Assembly (NCBI GenBank): GCA_947628525.1
Contig: CANRAE010000007.1
Location: 1-32,190, forward strand
Reading direction: 5' to 3'
From: an uncultured Bacilli bacterium
GTDB lineage: Bacteria > Bacillota_I > Bacilli_A > RF39 > UBA660
DNA: 32,190 nucleotides
A program made the translations under genes and the position numbers. Shown here one piece after another: positions 23,077 through 32,131 of this stretch; within the stretch, counting starts at the first letter, position 1, and each line of letters begins with the position of its first letter. A model generated the notes under the pieces. The model did no database searches. It was not told where the DNA came from and saw only the letters and a program-made list of their open reading frames with translations.

Positions 23077-24126
23077 TTATTCATGGTTATTATTATGCTT
23101 ATTAGTAATAAACATACTATCGCCAAACGAGAAAAAGCGATAACGATTTTTGACTGCTTCCTTGTAAGCATTTAAAACAGTATCACGTCCTGCTAAGGCA
23201 CTAATTAACATTATAAGTGTTGATTTAGGTAAATGAAAATTAGTTATTAAGTGATCTACTATTTTAAATTGATATCCTGGATAGATAAAAATATCGGTCC
23301 AACCATTACATTCTTTTAATTTGCCATACTTAGTCATTACGGTTTCTAAAACACGAACGGTAGTTGTTCCAACGACAACTATTTTTTTATGATTAGCTTT
23401 AGTCTTTTCCAGTATATCAACGGTATCTTGGGATAAAGAATAATATTCACTATGCATTTTATGTTCTAAAATATTTTCGGTATTAACTGGTCTAAATGTT
23501 CCTAAGCCAACATGAAGAGTAACGCTAGCAATATTTACTCCTTTGGCCTTTATTTTATCTAATAATTCATTGGTAAAATGTAATCCTGCCGTCGGAGCAG
23601 CTGCACTTCCTACCTCTTTAGCATATACAGTTTGATATCTATTTTGATCTTTTAATTGTTCATGTATATAAGGAGGAAGAGGCATCGTTCCTAATTGATC
23701 TAAAATTTCATACAAAATACCTTTATAAATTAATTCTATATGTCTAATTCCTTCATCTAAACATGATAAACACTTAGCTTTTAATAATCCGTTACCAAAA
23801 GATATGACTGTACCTTCTTTAACTCTTTTAGCTGGTCTTGTCAAACATTCCCATACATCGTCATGCATATTTTTTAATAATAATATTTCTATCACAGCCT
23901 TAGTATCTTCTTTTTCCCCAATTAATCTAGCAGGAATAACTTTGGTATTATTAACAACCAAAGTATCACCACTATCAAGAAAATCAATAATATCTGTAAA
24001 ATGGCGATGTTCTATTTCTTGGGTATCTTTATATAGTACTAAAAGACGTGATGTATCTCTTTTTTCTAGTGGTACTTGGGCAATAAGTTCTTCTGGTAAT
24101 TCATAATCAAAATCTTCTAATTTCAT
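23077..24126 (-). CDS. queA: S-adenosylmethionine:tRNA ribosyltransferase-isomerase (QueA)
   Basis: This 349-aa enzyme transfers the ribosyl part of SAM to 7-aminomethyl-7-deazaguanosine in tRNA, forming epoxyqueuosine. Family hallmarks are [25 protein letters not shown] at the start, [10 protein letters not shown] (54-63), [30 protein letters not shown] and [12 protein letters not shown], with a late [13 protein letters not shown]. Length is normal. GGAGTAAATA precedes the ATG, four bases after ruvB ends. The ruvA-ruvB-queA order is the conserved Firmicutes arrangement. No other queuosine gene lies nearby; tgt is often next in Bacillus but is replaced here by the GHL10 gene. Confidence 0.95.
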   Translation of the reverse strand: MKLEDFDYELPEELIAQVPLEKRDTSRLLVLYKDTQEIEHRHFTDIIDFLDSGDTLVVNNTKVIPARLIGEKEDTKAVIEILLLKNMHDDVWECLTRPAKRVKEGTVISFGNGLLKAKCLSCLDEGIRHIELIYKGILYEILDQLGTMPLPPYIHEQLKDQNRYQTVYAKEVGSAAAPTAGLHFTNELLDKIKAKGVNIASVTLHVGLGTFRPVNTENILEHKMHSEYYSLSQDTVDILEKTKANHKKIVVVGTTTVRVLETVMTKYGKLKECNGWTDIFIYPGYQFKIVDHLITNFHLPKSTLIMLISALAGRDTVLNAYKEAVKNRYRFFSFGDSMFITNKHNNNHE

Positions 24127-24129
24127 TAT

Positions 24130-25167
24130 TTACTCCTTGTTATCATTATCATTATTAAAATCAAAAATAGTTCCTTGACGGTTAATATTTAAATGTTGAT
24201 ATCCTAAATCAGTAAGCATTCGACCACGAGGAGTTCGCTTTAATAAGCCACGTTGCAACAAAAATGGTTCACATACATCTTCTAGGGTCGATACTTCTTC
24301 CCCTATCATACTAGCAAGTGACTCAATTCCTACTGGTCCCCCATTAAATTTTAAAGCAATAGTTTTAAGGAGATTATAATCGGTCTCATCTAAGCCCATA
24401 TCATCAACTTTTAACTTTAAAAGTGCCATTTTAGTCAAATCAACAGTAATAACACCATCGCCCATAACCAAAGAAAAATCGCGAACACGTTTCAAAAGAC
24501 GATTAGCAATTCTAGGTGTTCCTCTACTTCTACTAGCTAATTCCTTGGCGGCATCATCTTCTATCTCAACATTTAAAACTTTGGCGGTTCTTTTGATGAT
24601 AGCAAATAATTCTTCATCAGTATAATATTGCAATTTAGCAATAATCCCAAAACGATCTCTTAAAGGACTAGTCAAATCTCCTGCTCTTGTTGTAGCTCCT
24701 ACTAAGGTAAAAGGTGGTAAATTAATTTTAATATTCCTACTATTACCTTCACCACCAATAATAATGTCTAAGGTAAAATCTTCCATAGCGGGATATAATA
24801 TTTCTTCAATATAGGAAGGCATACGATGAATTTCATCAATAAATAAAACATCCCCTGGTTCTAGTGAAGACAAGATAGCGGCCAGATCCCCTGCTTTTTC
24901 AATAGATGGTCCACTAGCGGTTTTAATATTAGTTCCTAATTCATTAGCAATAATGTAAGCAAGAGTTGTTTTTCCTAATCCTGGTGGTCCATACAAAAGA
25001 ACATGATCTAAACTTTCATCACGCATTTTGGCAGCTTCAACAAATACTTTTATATTTTCTTTAACATCCGCTTGACCAATATAATCTTTAAATAACGCTG
25101 GCCTAATAGCTTCTTCTTTAATATCACTAGATAAACGATCAGTACTTAAAATATCATCAGTTTCCAC
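24130..25167 (-). CDS. ruvB: Holliday junction branch-migration helicase RuvB
   Basis: This 345-aa AAA+ motor drives branch migration of Holliday junctions with RuvA. Walker A is [10 protein letters not shown] and Walker B is LFIDEIHRM. The family features [11 protein letters not shown] at the N-terminus, [20 protein letters not shown] in the sensor region and a C-terminal winged-helix (LTDLGYQHL) are complete. The start is a GTG at 25167 ([12 protein letters not shown]) placed after GAGGGTG; no ATG exists in frame nearby, and the length agrees with the family. It begins 27 bases after ruvA and ends just before queA. Confidence 0.96.
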   Translation of the reverse strand: METDDILSTDRLSSDIKEEAIRPALFKDYIGQADVKENIKVFVEAAKMRDESLDHVLLYGPPGLGKTTLAYIIANELGTNIKTASGPSIEKAGDLAAILSSLEPGDVLFIDEIHRMPSYIEEILYPAMEDFTLDIIIGGEGNSRNIKINLPPFTLVGATTRAGDLTSPLRDRFGIIAKLQYYTDEELFAIIKRTAKVLNVEIEDDAAKELASRSRGTPRIANRLLKRVRDFSLVMGDGVITVDLTKMALLKLKVDDMGLDETDYNLLKTIALKFNGGPVGIESLASMIGEEVSTLEDVCEPFLLQRGLLKRTPRGRMLTDLGYQHLNINRQGTIFDFNNDNDNKE

Positions 25168-25194
25168 GTTAACACCCTCTTATATATTTGATAT

Positions 25195-25752
25195 TTATTT
25201 TAACATTAATTTTAAAGCTTCCTTTATTTGATCCTCAATCGATAATGATTGATCAACTTTGGAAATAACCCCTTTTAATTCCTTATCTTTATAACCTAAA
25301 CCTTTCAATACTTCAATTAATTCTTCATAACTATTATCATTAATTTCTAAACTAGACACCATACCTAATTTACCTTTTAAATCTAAAACAATTTGCTTAG
25401 CTAATTTATCACCAATCTTAGGAAATTTACGTAAATAAAGTAAATTTTCTCTTTCGATCGCATCAATTACACCACCTACTGATCCAGTAGCTAAAATAGG
25501 TAAAGTCATCTTTGGTCCTAAACCTTTAACACTAATTAACTTTAAAAATAATTCTTTTTCTTCGATTGTTTTAAAACCATACAATGATAATTCATCTTCT
25601 CTTACTAACTGGTATAAAAAAACTTTATAATCTTCATTTTCTTTAAAGGAATAAGGATTAGGTGTATATATTACATAACCTATATTGTTACATTCTAAGA
25701 CAATATAAGTACTGTTAATATTAGTAACTTTTCCTATCATATAATCATACAT
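25195..25752 (-). CDS. ruvA: Holliday junction DNA-binding protein RuvA
   Basis: This 185-aa protein forms the tetramer that holds the four-way junction flat for RuvB. It has the OB-like N-terminus (MYDYMIGKVTNINSTYIVLEC), the REDELSLYGF segment, paired helix-hairpin-helix motifs (LISVKGLGPKMTLPIL and LRKFPKIGDKLAKQIVLDLKGK) and a small C-terminal domain that ends KEALKLM. It is slightly shorter than the usual 200 aa because the linker is short. The start is the ATG at 25752 after AAGGTGA; a longer frame with MLKKVRY upstream passes through the Shine-Dalgarno. It is the first gene of the ruvA-ruvB-queA operon, with a good promoter at 25772-25800. Confidence 0.93.
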   Translation of the reverse strand: MYDYMIGKVTNINSTYIVLECNNIGYVIYTPNPYSFKENEDYKVFLYQLVREDELSLYGFKTIEEKELFLKLISVKGLGPKMTLPILATGSVGGVIDAIERENLLYLRKFPKIGDKLAKQIVLDLKGKLGMVSSLEINDNSYEELIEVLKGLGYKDKELKGVISKVDQSLSIEDQIKEALKLMLK

Positions 25753-25771
25753 ATATCTCACCTTCTTTAAC

Positions 25772-25800
25772 ATTATAACACATTACAAACAAATGTACAA
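25772..25800 (-). promoter_or_regulatory. Promoter of the ruvAB-queA operon
   Basis: On the minus strand: TTGTAC (25800-25795), a 17-bp spacer and TATAAT (25777-25772), with TG one base before it. The -35 begins four bases after the T-run of the preceding terminator. No LexA-type box was noticed around it, but I did not search systematically. Confidence 0.7.
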
Positions 25801-25803
25801 TAT

Positions 25804-25826
25804 AAAAAGGACAATATTTGTCCTTT
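25804..25826 (-). terminator. Terminator of the murG-murB-ftsQ-pilin-like operon
   Basis: A 9-bp perfect stem (25806-25814 with 25818-25826) has a 3-nt loop and a T5 run on the minus strand (25808-25804), eight bases past the pilin-like stop. Confidence 0.82.
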
Positions 25827-25833
25827 ATAATAA

Positions 25834-27045
25834 CTAATTTATTAAAGTTGATATCGTATTATTACTATAAGCTGTATAAGTATTACCATTTTGATCATGA
25901 TAAGTAATATATCCTCGGGCAAAATAACGATCATTAGTATTGATATTATCTTTACGAACAGCAAATATATTTCCTAATTCACAATTATTACTTGATTTAC
26001 CAATCATAATATTAGCGGTATTTAAAGTAATATTAACGCTAGTAGCATTATTATTTTTGATGACGATAGCCCCACACTCATCTACGGTATAATTATCATT
26101 ATCTGGATAAATCGCCATAAGATTCCACATTAAATACTTTTTATTGTCATTCACAACAACATTAGCATTATCACTAATAACAATAGTTGGTACTGAATCA
26201 AAAACCATATTTTTACTAGAATAATTTCCACTTTTATTAATTACACCACCAACATAACTTTTATTATAAGCTACAAAACTAGCATAATAATCTAATTTGT
26301 CTTTACTTTGATCATTAGGAAAAGATATATAACGGAACACTCCATTAAGATCTTTAGCATAATGATTAGCAATAACATTATTATTATATTTTAAAACTCC
26401 ATTATTAATATTAGCTTCTTTATTATAAATAGTAGTATCAATATTTTTTACTAAATCATCATAAAGACTATGAACATCAGCTTTAAAATCATAAGCTACA
26501 GCTAAATCACCAGATACTGGTGAAAGTAAAATATTAACATCATCTTCCTTAGTATCCTCACTTTTTTTATAAATAGTACCATCGACATATAAATTAGTTA
26601 TATTAGGGATACGATTAATATTAGTTAAATTGCTTTCCCCAAAAATAATAGAATCTACATTTAACTCTTTTTCATTGACAATAGGAATGCCATATTTAGC
26701 TGAATCAATACTAGCAAAATAATAGTCATAATAAGTATCTTTGTGAACCACAATAACATAACTATAACCAGCCTTAAACGAACCATAAGGCGATGCTTTT
26801 TTTACTTTTAAATTAGATAAAGGTACTAATAAAGCTTGATTATTGGCAGGTATTTGTTTATATTCCATAGAATTAATCGCATCTTTTACTTCATTAATAT
26901 AAGATAAAGCAATAGCAATATATTTCTGTTTTTGATTATTACTAACATAATTAGCTATTTTAGGAATTACAAGGATACTAATACTACCAACAATAAAAAT
27001 AATTGCTAACAATTTTATTTTAATTACACCCAAATTATTCTTCAT
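25834..27045 (-). CDS. Degenerate type IV pilin-like protein, unknown function
   Basis: This 403-aa protein starts MKNNLGVIKIKLLAIIFIVG. Aligned with the real prepilin at 29815-31998, it keeps Gly6, Gly20, Ile27-Pro28 and Ile30, but has Val instead of Phe after the Gly and Lys11 in place of the Glu at mature position 5. The hydrophobic helix (about 12-30) is followed by a helical spine (NQKQKYIAIALSYINEVKDAI) and then a large Asn/Tyr-rich extracellular domain with only two cysteines. The missing Glu suggests that it is not assembled like a normal pilin, and may be only membrane-anchored. The ATG at 27045 follows GGTGA; a GTG three codons earlier overlaps it. It starts 10 bases after ftsQ, as the last gene of the operon. 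Confidence 0.7.
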   Translation of the reverse strand: MKNNLGVIKIKLLAIIFIVGSISILVIPKIANYVSNNQKQKYIAIALSYINEVKDAINSMEYKQIPANNQALLVPLSNLKVKKASPYGSFKAGYSYVIVVHKDTYYDYYFASIDSAKYGIPIVNEKELNVDSIIFGESNLTNINRIPNITNLYVDGTIYKKSEDTKEDDVNILLSPVSGDLAVAYDFKADVHSLYDDLVKNIDTTIYNKEANINNGVLKYNNNVIANHYAKDLNGVFRYISFPNDQSKDKLDYYASFVAYNKSYVGGVINKSGNYSSKNMVFDSVPTIVISDNANVVVNDNKKYLMWNLMAIYPDNDNYTVDECGAIVIKNNNATSVNITLNTANIMIGKSSNNCELGNIFAVRKDNINTNDRYFARGYITYHDQNGNTYTAYSNNTISTLIN

Positions 27046-27055
27046 AAATTTCACC

Positions 27056-27739
27056 TTATTCTTTTATTTCAAAATGATTACCAGAATCTAGATATAATAT
27101 ACCTTTTTTACCATCTAAAGTAGGATATATTTCGTTATATTTATTAATTAAATTAAATCTAGTCAAAGTTACATATACATAGTTACCATCATTCATATAT
27201 AAAATAAAACGTTGTTCGTCATATTCAGTCGGTGTATATTCAATTTCCGATATCTCTACGCGTATTTCTTCTTTTACATTTTTCATAGCAGTAATAAATT
27301 TATCATAAATAGTATCCGGTACATAATTTAAAAGAATGGGAATTTCTTTGATTTCTTTATTTGAACTAATTTCTTTATCATTATCTACTACTATCTTTTT
27401 ATCACTATCTTTGATAAAAAGTAAATCATATTCGGTAACATCAATATTTATAACTGCTAATAATCTTTTTGTTACTTTGACATTTTTAACATAAGGACTT
27501 TTTTTGATCCTTGTTTCAATACGATGGGATGAAGTTTTAATAAAACCAGGATAATTTTCTAAACCAGCTAATTCGATTATTTCTTCATCACTTAATATTT
27601 TATTATTTTTTATATAAATATTTTTAATAGGTATTTTTAGTAAACAAGATACAAGGAAAAAAACTATTATAATAAATAGTAACAATAATATAAGTGGTAT
27701 AATTTTTATTTTAGTTTTTTTCTTGATCTTTTTCGCCAT
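27056..27739 (-). CDS. ftsQ: Cell division protein FtsQ/DivIB
   Basis: This 227-aa bitopic division protein has a basic cytoplasmic N-terminus (MAKKIKKKTKIKI), one transmembrane helix (about 14-32) and an outer POTRA domain (about 36-100, from IPIKNIYIKNNKILSDEEII to KRLLAVINIDVTEY), followed by the beta domain ending in VTLTRFNLINKYNEIYPTLDGKKG. It acts with FtsL/DivIC and FtsB in septum formation. The length is short but normal for DivIB of this group. The Shine-Dalgarno GGAGT lies inside the end of murB, and the ATG is three bases after its stop. The murG-murB-ftsQ order is the Firmicutes division/cell-wall cluster. Confidence 0.88.
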   Translation of the reverse strand: MAKKIKKKTKIKIIPLILLLLFIIIVFFLVSCLLKIPIKNIYIKNNKILSDEEIIELAGLENYPGFIKTSSHRIETRIKKSPYVKNVKVTKRLLAVINIDVTEYDLLFIKDSDKKIVVDNDKEISSNKEIKEIPILLNYVPDTIYDKFITAMKNVKEEIRVEISEIEYTPTEYDEQRFILYMNDGNYVYVTLTRFNLINKYNEIYPTLDGKKGILYLDSGNHFEIKE

Positions 27740-27742
27740 ATT

Positions 27743-28648
27743 TTACTCCCAATTAACAAATTCTTGTTCTATTTTTAAATCAATATCATATTGATCTTTA
27801 ACTGCTTCTTTGGTAAACTCAATTAATTCTTTAATATCGCTAGCTTTGGCATTACCTAAATTAATTACAAAATTAGCATGTTTTAAACTTATTTGGGCAC
27901 CACCTTTAGTTAATCCTTTAAGACCAATATCTTCGATTAATTTACCAGCATAAAGATTTCCAGGATTACGAAAAACGGATCCTGCTGAGGGATATTCTAA
28001 GGGTTGCGATTCTACACGACGTTTACGACGTTCTGTATTAACTTTACTTATCTCTTCTTTATCGCCTTTTATAAGTCCTAGTGTGGCTTCTAAGCAAATA
28101 TATTGTCGATGGGTTTGAAAAAAAGAAGAACGATAATGAAAATTTAACTCTCTATTAGTCATGGTGATAACGCGATAATCAGGAGTTAATACTTTAACGC
28201 GTTTAACTATATAACCCATATCACTCTTATAAGCACCAGCATTCATATAAACCGCTCCCCCTACTGTACCAGGGATCCCCGTAGCAAATTCAAGCCCCGC
28301 TAAACCTTTGCGTGCCGCTTGTTGAGCTAATTTCATAAGTTGATAACCAGCACCTACTTTAATGATATTACCTTCAATATGAACACTATTAAATTGATCT
28401 AGTTTTATAATAACACCTTCATATGGTTGATCACTAAATAAAGTATTGGATCCATTACCTAAAATTTTATATTTAATATTATTTTCTTTTAAATATTTCA
28501 ATAATTTGATCAATGCCTTAGCGTTAGTAGGATAAGCAAATAAACTAGCTATTCCCCCTACTTTATATGAAGTATGATTTTTCAAAGATACATTTTCTTG
28601 AACTTTACCAATATTCATTTTTTTTATTACTTGTATATGCTCTTCCAT
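27743..28648 (-). CDS. murB: UDP-N-acetylenolpyruvoylglucosamine reductase (MurB)
   Basis: This 301-aa FAD enzyme reduces the enolpyruvyl group to form UDP-MurNAc, the second step of peptidoglycan precursor synthesis. FAD and substrate motifs are GNGSNTLFSD (about 63-72), LEFATGIPGTVGGAVYMNAGAY (residues within about 118-139) and YRSSFFQ. The PSAGSVFRNP segment carries the catalytic Ser, and GLKGLTKGGAQISLKHANFVIN closes the site. The length and GSVFRNP match the short type IIa MurB of Gram-positive bacteria. A GAGGAAT precedes the ATG, which starts two bases after the murG stop. Confidence 0.95.
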   Translation of the reverse strand: MEEHIQVIKKMNIGKVQENVSLKNHTSYKVGGIASLFAYPTNAKALIKLLKYLKENNIKYKILGNGSNTLFSDQPYEGVIIKLDQFNSVHIEGNIIKVGAGYQLMKLAQQAARKGLAGLEFATGIPGTVGGAVYMNAGAYKSDMGYIVKRVKVLTPDYRVITMTNRELNFHYRSSFFQTHRQYICLEATLGLIKGDKEEISKVNTERRKRRVESQPLEYPSAGSVFRNPGNLYAGKLIEDIGLKGLTKGGAQISLKHANFVINLGNAKASDIKELIEFTKEAVKDQYDIDLKIEQEFVNWE

Positions 28649-28650
28649 AC

Positions 28651-29736
28651 TTATTCCTCATTTGCTAATTCTTTTATAATATCATATATTTTAGAAGCAC
28701 TATTAGGAACACCTAAACTCTTGCTACTTTCTTTCATTATATCATATTTTTCTTTATCTTTTAACACATCATTAATATTTTTTAATAATAGATCACTAGT
28801 TAATTCATCTTCTTTAATGATAATAGCAGCCTTTTTTTTAGCTAATGTTAAGGCGTTTTTATATTGATGATTATGCGTAACATAAGGTGAAGGAATCAAA
28901 ATACTTGGTAATCCCAAAGAAGTTATCTCGGCGATAGTAGATGCTCCTGCTCTTGTTACAATTAAATCTGTCTTTCGCATTACTCCTAACATATCATCCA
29001 AATAAGGAACAACTTTGACATTATCTGGAATGTTATTTTGATCTTTGTACAACTCATAATAATCTTTACCAGATACAAACAAAACTTCATAATCACCATT
29101 TTTAAAATTAGGAAGAATCGTTTTAAATTTATTATTCATAGTCATAGATCCTAAACTTCCCATGACAATAAGCACCATTTTTTTATCGTTATGTAAACCA
29201 TATTTACTTTTTAAAACGGGTTTAGTATTTAGAATTTCTTCACTGCGAGGATTACCAGTAAAAATGGCTTTTTGTTTTGGAAAATATTGTAGACTATCTT
29301 CCAAAGAAACACCGATTTTATCTACTTTTTTACTCAATATTTTATTGGATAATCCCGGAATCGAATTTTGTTCATGAATAAAAGTTTTTAACCCTAAGGC
29401 ATGAGCCGTTGTAATAACGGGCAAAGTTATATAACCACCTATTCCTAATACAACATCAGGTTTAAAATCTATTAATACTTTCTTTATTTCTTTTTTGGCT
29501 TGAAGATATATTTTTAAAACTTTAATATTTTTAAAGATATTTTTACGATTTAAACCACTCATTTTAATACCTACATAGTTAATACCTTTTTGAGGAATAA
29601 TCGTTGCTTCCATACGATCAGTAGTACCTATATATAAAATTTCACTGTGATTGTCCATTTCTTTTATTTTAGAAATTATTGCTAACGCCGGATAAATATG
29701 TCCTCCCGTACCGCCAGCACTAACAACTATTCGCAT
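28651..29736 (-). CDS. murG: UDP-GlcNAc:lipid I N-acetylglucosaminyltransferase (MurG)
   Basis: This 361-aa peripheral membrane GT-B glycosyltransferase adds GlcNAc to lipid I to make lipid II. Motifs are GGTGGHIYPALAI (8-20) at the N-terminus, GIGGYITLPVITTAH, HEQNSIPGLSNK in the acceptor half, and MGSLGSMTMN, TRAGASTIAEI and PSPYVTHNHQYKNA in the donor half. The start is the ATG at 29736 behind AGGATGTGATC, a nearly complete match to the extended anti-Shine-Dalgarno. The GTG nine bases upstream, inside that match, is rejected. It is the first gene of the operon murG-murB-ftsQ-pilin-like. Confidence 0.96.
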   Translation of the reverse strand: MRIVVSAGGTGGHIYPALAIISKIKEMDNHSEILYIGTTDRMEATIIPQKGINYVGIKMSGLNRKNIFKNIKVLKIYLQAKKEIKKVLIDFKPDVVLGIGGYITLPVITTAHALGLKTFIHEQNSIPGLSNKILSKKVDKIGVSLEDSLQYFPKQKAIFTGNPRSEEILNTKPVLKSKYGLHNDKKMVLIVMGSLGSMTMNNKFKTILPNFKNGDYEVLFVSGKDYYELYKDQNNIPDNVKVVPYLDDMLGVMRKTDLIVTRAGASTIAEITSLGLPSILIPSPYVTHNHQYKNALTLAKKKAAIIIKEDELTSDLLLKNINDVLKDKEKYDIMKESSKSLGVPNSASKIYDIIKELANEE

Positions 29737-29757
29737 TTTGATCACATCCTATTATAT

Positions 29758-29786
29758 ATTATACCATAGTATATGTTTAGACTAAA
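29758..29786 (-). promoter_or_regulatory. Possible promoter of the murG operon
   Basis: On the minus strand: TTTAGT (29786-29781, weak -35), a 17-bp spacer and TATAAT (29763-29758, perfect -10). A second TATAAT follows at 29756-29751. The upstream terminator ends only three bases before the -35. Confidence 0.4.
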
Positions 29787-29788
29787 GT

Positions 29789-29816
29789 AAAAAGAAATTA
29801 TTAGCTAATTTCTTTT
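29789..29816 (-). terminator. Terminator of the large prepilin gene
   Basis: An 11-bp perfect stem (29790-29800 with 29806-29816) has a 5-nt loop and five T on the minus strand (29793-29789). The stop codon of the prepilin gene overlaps the start of the stem. Confidence 0.8.
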
Positions 29817-31998
29817 AATTTTTATAAGTAAGACAATTTTTACCTATACATCTATCATTTAAATCCTGATAATTAAAGTAATATGCACTATTAAGCATAC
29901 AATTACTAGCTGTACTTTTTTTATTAATAATATCACTATTAGTACCAGAAATAGAATATCTAGTAAAAATAGATTTAGATTTATTACCCGCTAAATCTTT
30001 AGTATATATTTGATAAATAGAACCATTATAATTATTACATCCTGAATATTGCAAAGTAGTTGACAATTCAGATCTATCTTGTGGGTTTCTAGTCCAATTA
30101 AAGATATTAGAGGAAGATGAAGCTGTTCCAGTACCAATACGTTCATATATTGGTTCATCAACACCACTTAAATCATCACCATATCTTATTATTTTGGAAC
30201 GTTTAGTACCTTTTTCATCCCAAATAACGAATTCATAACAAGTAATAGGTGTTGTTTGGTTTTCCAAAGCGTCTATACCTTTACCACCCTTTGCTTTCGG
30301 ATAAATTTTAGTCGTATTATTACCAATTTCACAATATAAATCATATACGGTCTGATACATAGTACCATTTTGATAATTAGATTGTTCCCATATTTGATCA
30401 ATATCAATATATGGTGTATATGGTGGTCCTTTATCTATTTTTAAGTTAGTTGACTGAACTCTACAATTGCCAGCTAGATCACATACTCTAATTTGTCTTA
30501 CTGTATTTTGACTATTAACAATGCTACTGGTTCGATAAACCACTGTATCAAATGGATCTTTAATAGATACGCTATATTTAGTAAAAGCACCATTATTATC
30601 ACTATATTCAAAAGAGTTTATACCACTATCGCCATAATCATATGCACTTAGTGTTAACAGTATACTTGAATTGGTCCAAGCTCCCTTCGAAGAATTTTCA
30701 ATTGTTAATGAAGGAGCAGTATGATCAATTTTTACATCTTTCTGACAATATCCAACATTACCAAATTTATCTTTGACAATTCCTAAAATAACCCAATCAC
30801 CATCAGAATTATACTTAGTAATAGCTACGGATTTATTATCATACTGATAATCATTTTCCGTAATTTTAGAGACATATCTTGATAAAGTAGCAATAATACC
30901 AATACTTTTAGTAGCGTTAGTATCATTAGAAGTATTTTTGATATCAGCACTAAGTTCTTTATACCAAGAGTTTTTACTATTACCTGTTATATCGATACGA
31001 CAAGCAGGACGAGAAGTGCTAAATTTTAAGGTATACGGTTGTGTTTCATCACTAACATTATTTTCATTTGTTACAAATCTAAAAGATACTTGCTCATTTA
31101 TTTCATCATCTATGGTCAAATAACAATTTTTATTAAATAAACTATCACAAGATATTTTTGACCAAGTACCATTTCTTTTCCATTCATAATAACTAACAGT
31201 TGTATTGGTAGCTTCAAAAAAAGTGTCATTATGAATTAAAGAAATAGATAGTGCTGTATTACTTTGATCATTAATATTTACTAGTGGAGCTTTATGTTTA
31301 TAAATAGTAGCATCAATATATTGATTGGCCCCATCAACAGAATATATTAAAGTAGTTGTTTTTTTGTTGTCAGCATCTAATATTGGCGTAGTATCCAATT
31401 CATTAATATTATTAGGTAAAATTGTATTATCATCTAAGGACGCTGATTCTAATAATCGCCCATTATTATCACGTTTAACAACATTCATACCAATATTAAG
31501 TTTTTTCCTAACTTCTTCACGAGGGGTATTATAATAGATATATAAGCCACTTTTACTACCAAATTCTTTGGAAATATTATCATTATTTAGCCACGCTTCA
31601 TTACAATACGTATGTTCAGTGTAATAATCATCACCAGCACACCTTAAACATGTTTGATATTCATAATTATCATTGCCTTTATAAATAACTACAACATAGC
31701 TATTAGAACAAACACCACCGTGATAATCCTTGACATCACTAAGATAATTTTTAGTAACTAATGTACTATTAACATCAACATGATCTGCTTTTAATAAATC
31801 ATTAGGTCGATATATGCGGTTATCTTTATAAAATTCGATAGCTGCTTCTCTTACTGTTTTTTCAAGCTTAGTATAATAATCAATGCGAAAACGTTCCATA
31901 AGTTTTGAAATATTGGGAATAGCAATAGTCATTAATAAGCCTAATATAATCACTGCCCCAATAAGTTCAATCATGGTAAAACCTTTATTATTACGCAT
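29815..31998 (-). CDS. Large prepilin-type protein with Ig-like modules and 16 cysteines
   Basis: This 727-aa protein starts MRNNKGFTMIELIGAVIILG, a full type III (prepilin) signal: basic leader, cleavage after Gly6, Phe7, Glu11 at mature position +5, and a hydrophobic helix to about 28. The helical spine (SKLMERFRIDYYTKLEKTVREAAIEFYKD) is like type IV pilins. Most pilins have 150 to 200 aa. Here an outer part follows with Ig-like/OmpL47-like modules at roughly 322-426 and 427-524 (DHTAPSLTI, WTNSSILLTLSAYDYGDSGI, CDLAGNC) and a third at 525-680. There are 16 Cys, most outside the membrane, so disulfides are likely. The ATG at 31998 after GGAGTGAT is chosen; a longer reading frame upstream would bury the prepilin signal. 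An adhesive pilus tip is one possibility. No pilus assembly gene is in the window. Confidence 0.82.
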   Translation of the reverse strand: MRNNKGFTMIELIGAVIILGLLMTIAIPNISKLMERFRIDYYTKLEKTVREAAIEFYKDNRIYRPNDLLKADHVDVNSTLVTKNYLSDVKDYHGGVCSNSYVVVIYKGNDNYEYQTCLRCAGDDYYTEHTYCNEAWLNNDNISKEFGSKSGLYIYYNTPREEVRKKLNIGMNVVKRDNNGRLLESASLDDNTILPNNINELDTTPILDADNKKTTTLIYSVDGANQYIDATIYKHKAPLVNINDQSNTALSISLIHNDTFFEATNTTVSYYEWKRNGTWSKISCDSLFNKNCYLTIDDEINEQVSFRFVTNENNVSDETQPYTLKFSTSRPACRIDITGNSKNSWYKELSADIKNTSNDTNATKSIGIIATLSRYVSKITENDYQYDNKSVAITKYNSDGDWVILGIVKDKFGNVGYCQKDVKIDHTAPSLTIENSSKGAWTNSSILLTLSAYDYGDSGINSFEYSDNNGAFTKYSVSIKDPFDTVVYRTSSIVNSQNTVRQIRVCDLAGNCRVQSTNLKIDKGPPYTPYIDIDQIWEQSNYQNGTMYQTVYDLYCEIGNNTTKIYPKAKGGKGIDALENQTTPITCYEFVIWDEKGTKRSKIIRYGDDLSGVDEPIYERIGTGTASSSSNIFNWTRNPQDRSELSTTLQYSGCNNYNGSIYQIYTKDLAGNKSKSIFTRYSISGTNSDIINKKSTASNCMLNSAYYFNYQDLNDRCIGKNCLTYKN

Positions 31999-32026
31999 GA
32001 ATATCACTCCTATCTTATTCTCTTTT

Positions 32027-32035
32027 ATAATACCA
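32027..32035 (-). promoter_or_regulatory. Possible extended -10 of the large prepilin gene
   Basis: On the minus strand TGGTATTAT fits the extended -10 pattern TGnTATAAT with one change. No good -35 is seen. The ATG at 31998 is 28 bases downstream of it. Confidence 0.3.
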
Positions 32036-32131
32036 TAAACAAAAGAAAAAGTACATATTTTGCGCAAGTATTTTTGGAATATGTCAATCATAAAAAAAAC
32101 TTTGTTTTTTTTTGGTTCTTAAACATTAAGG

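Noticed and set aside
32092-32113. Long A and T runs that could vary in length (phase variation)
   Set aside because: They lie outside coding sequence and away from the promoter boxes I can identify. Similar runs elsewhere in the window are terminator tails.
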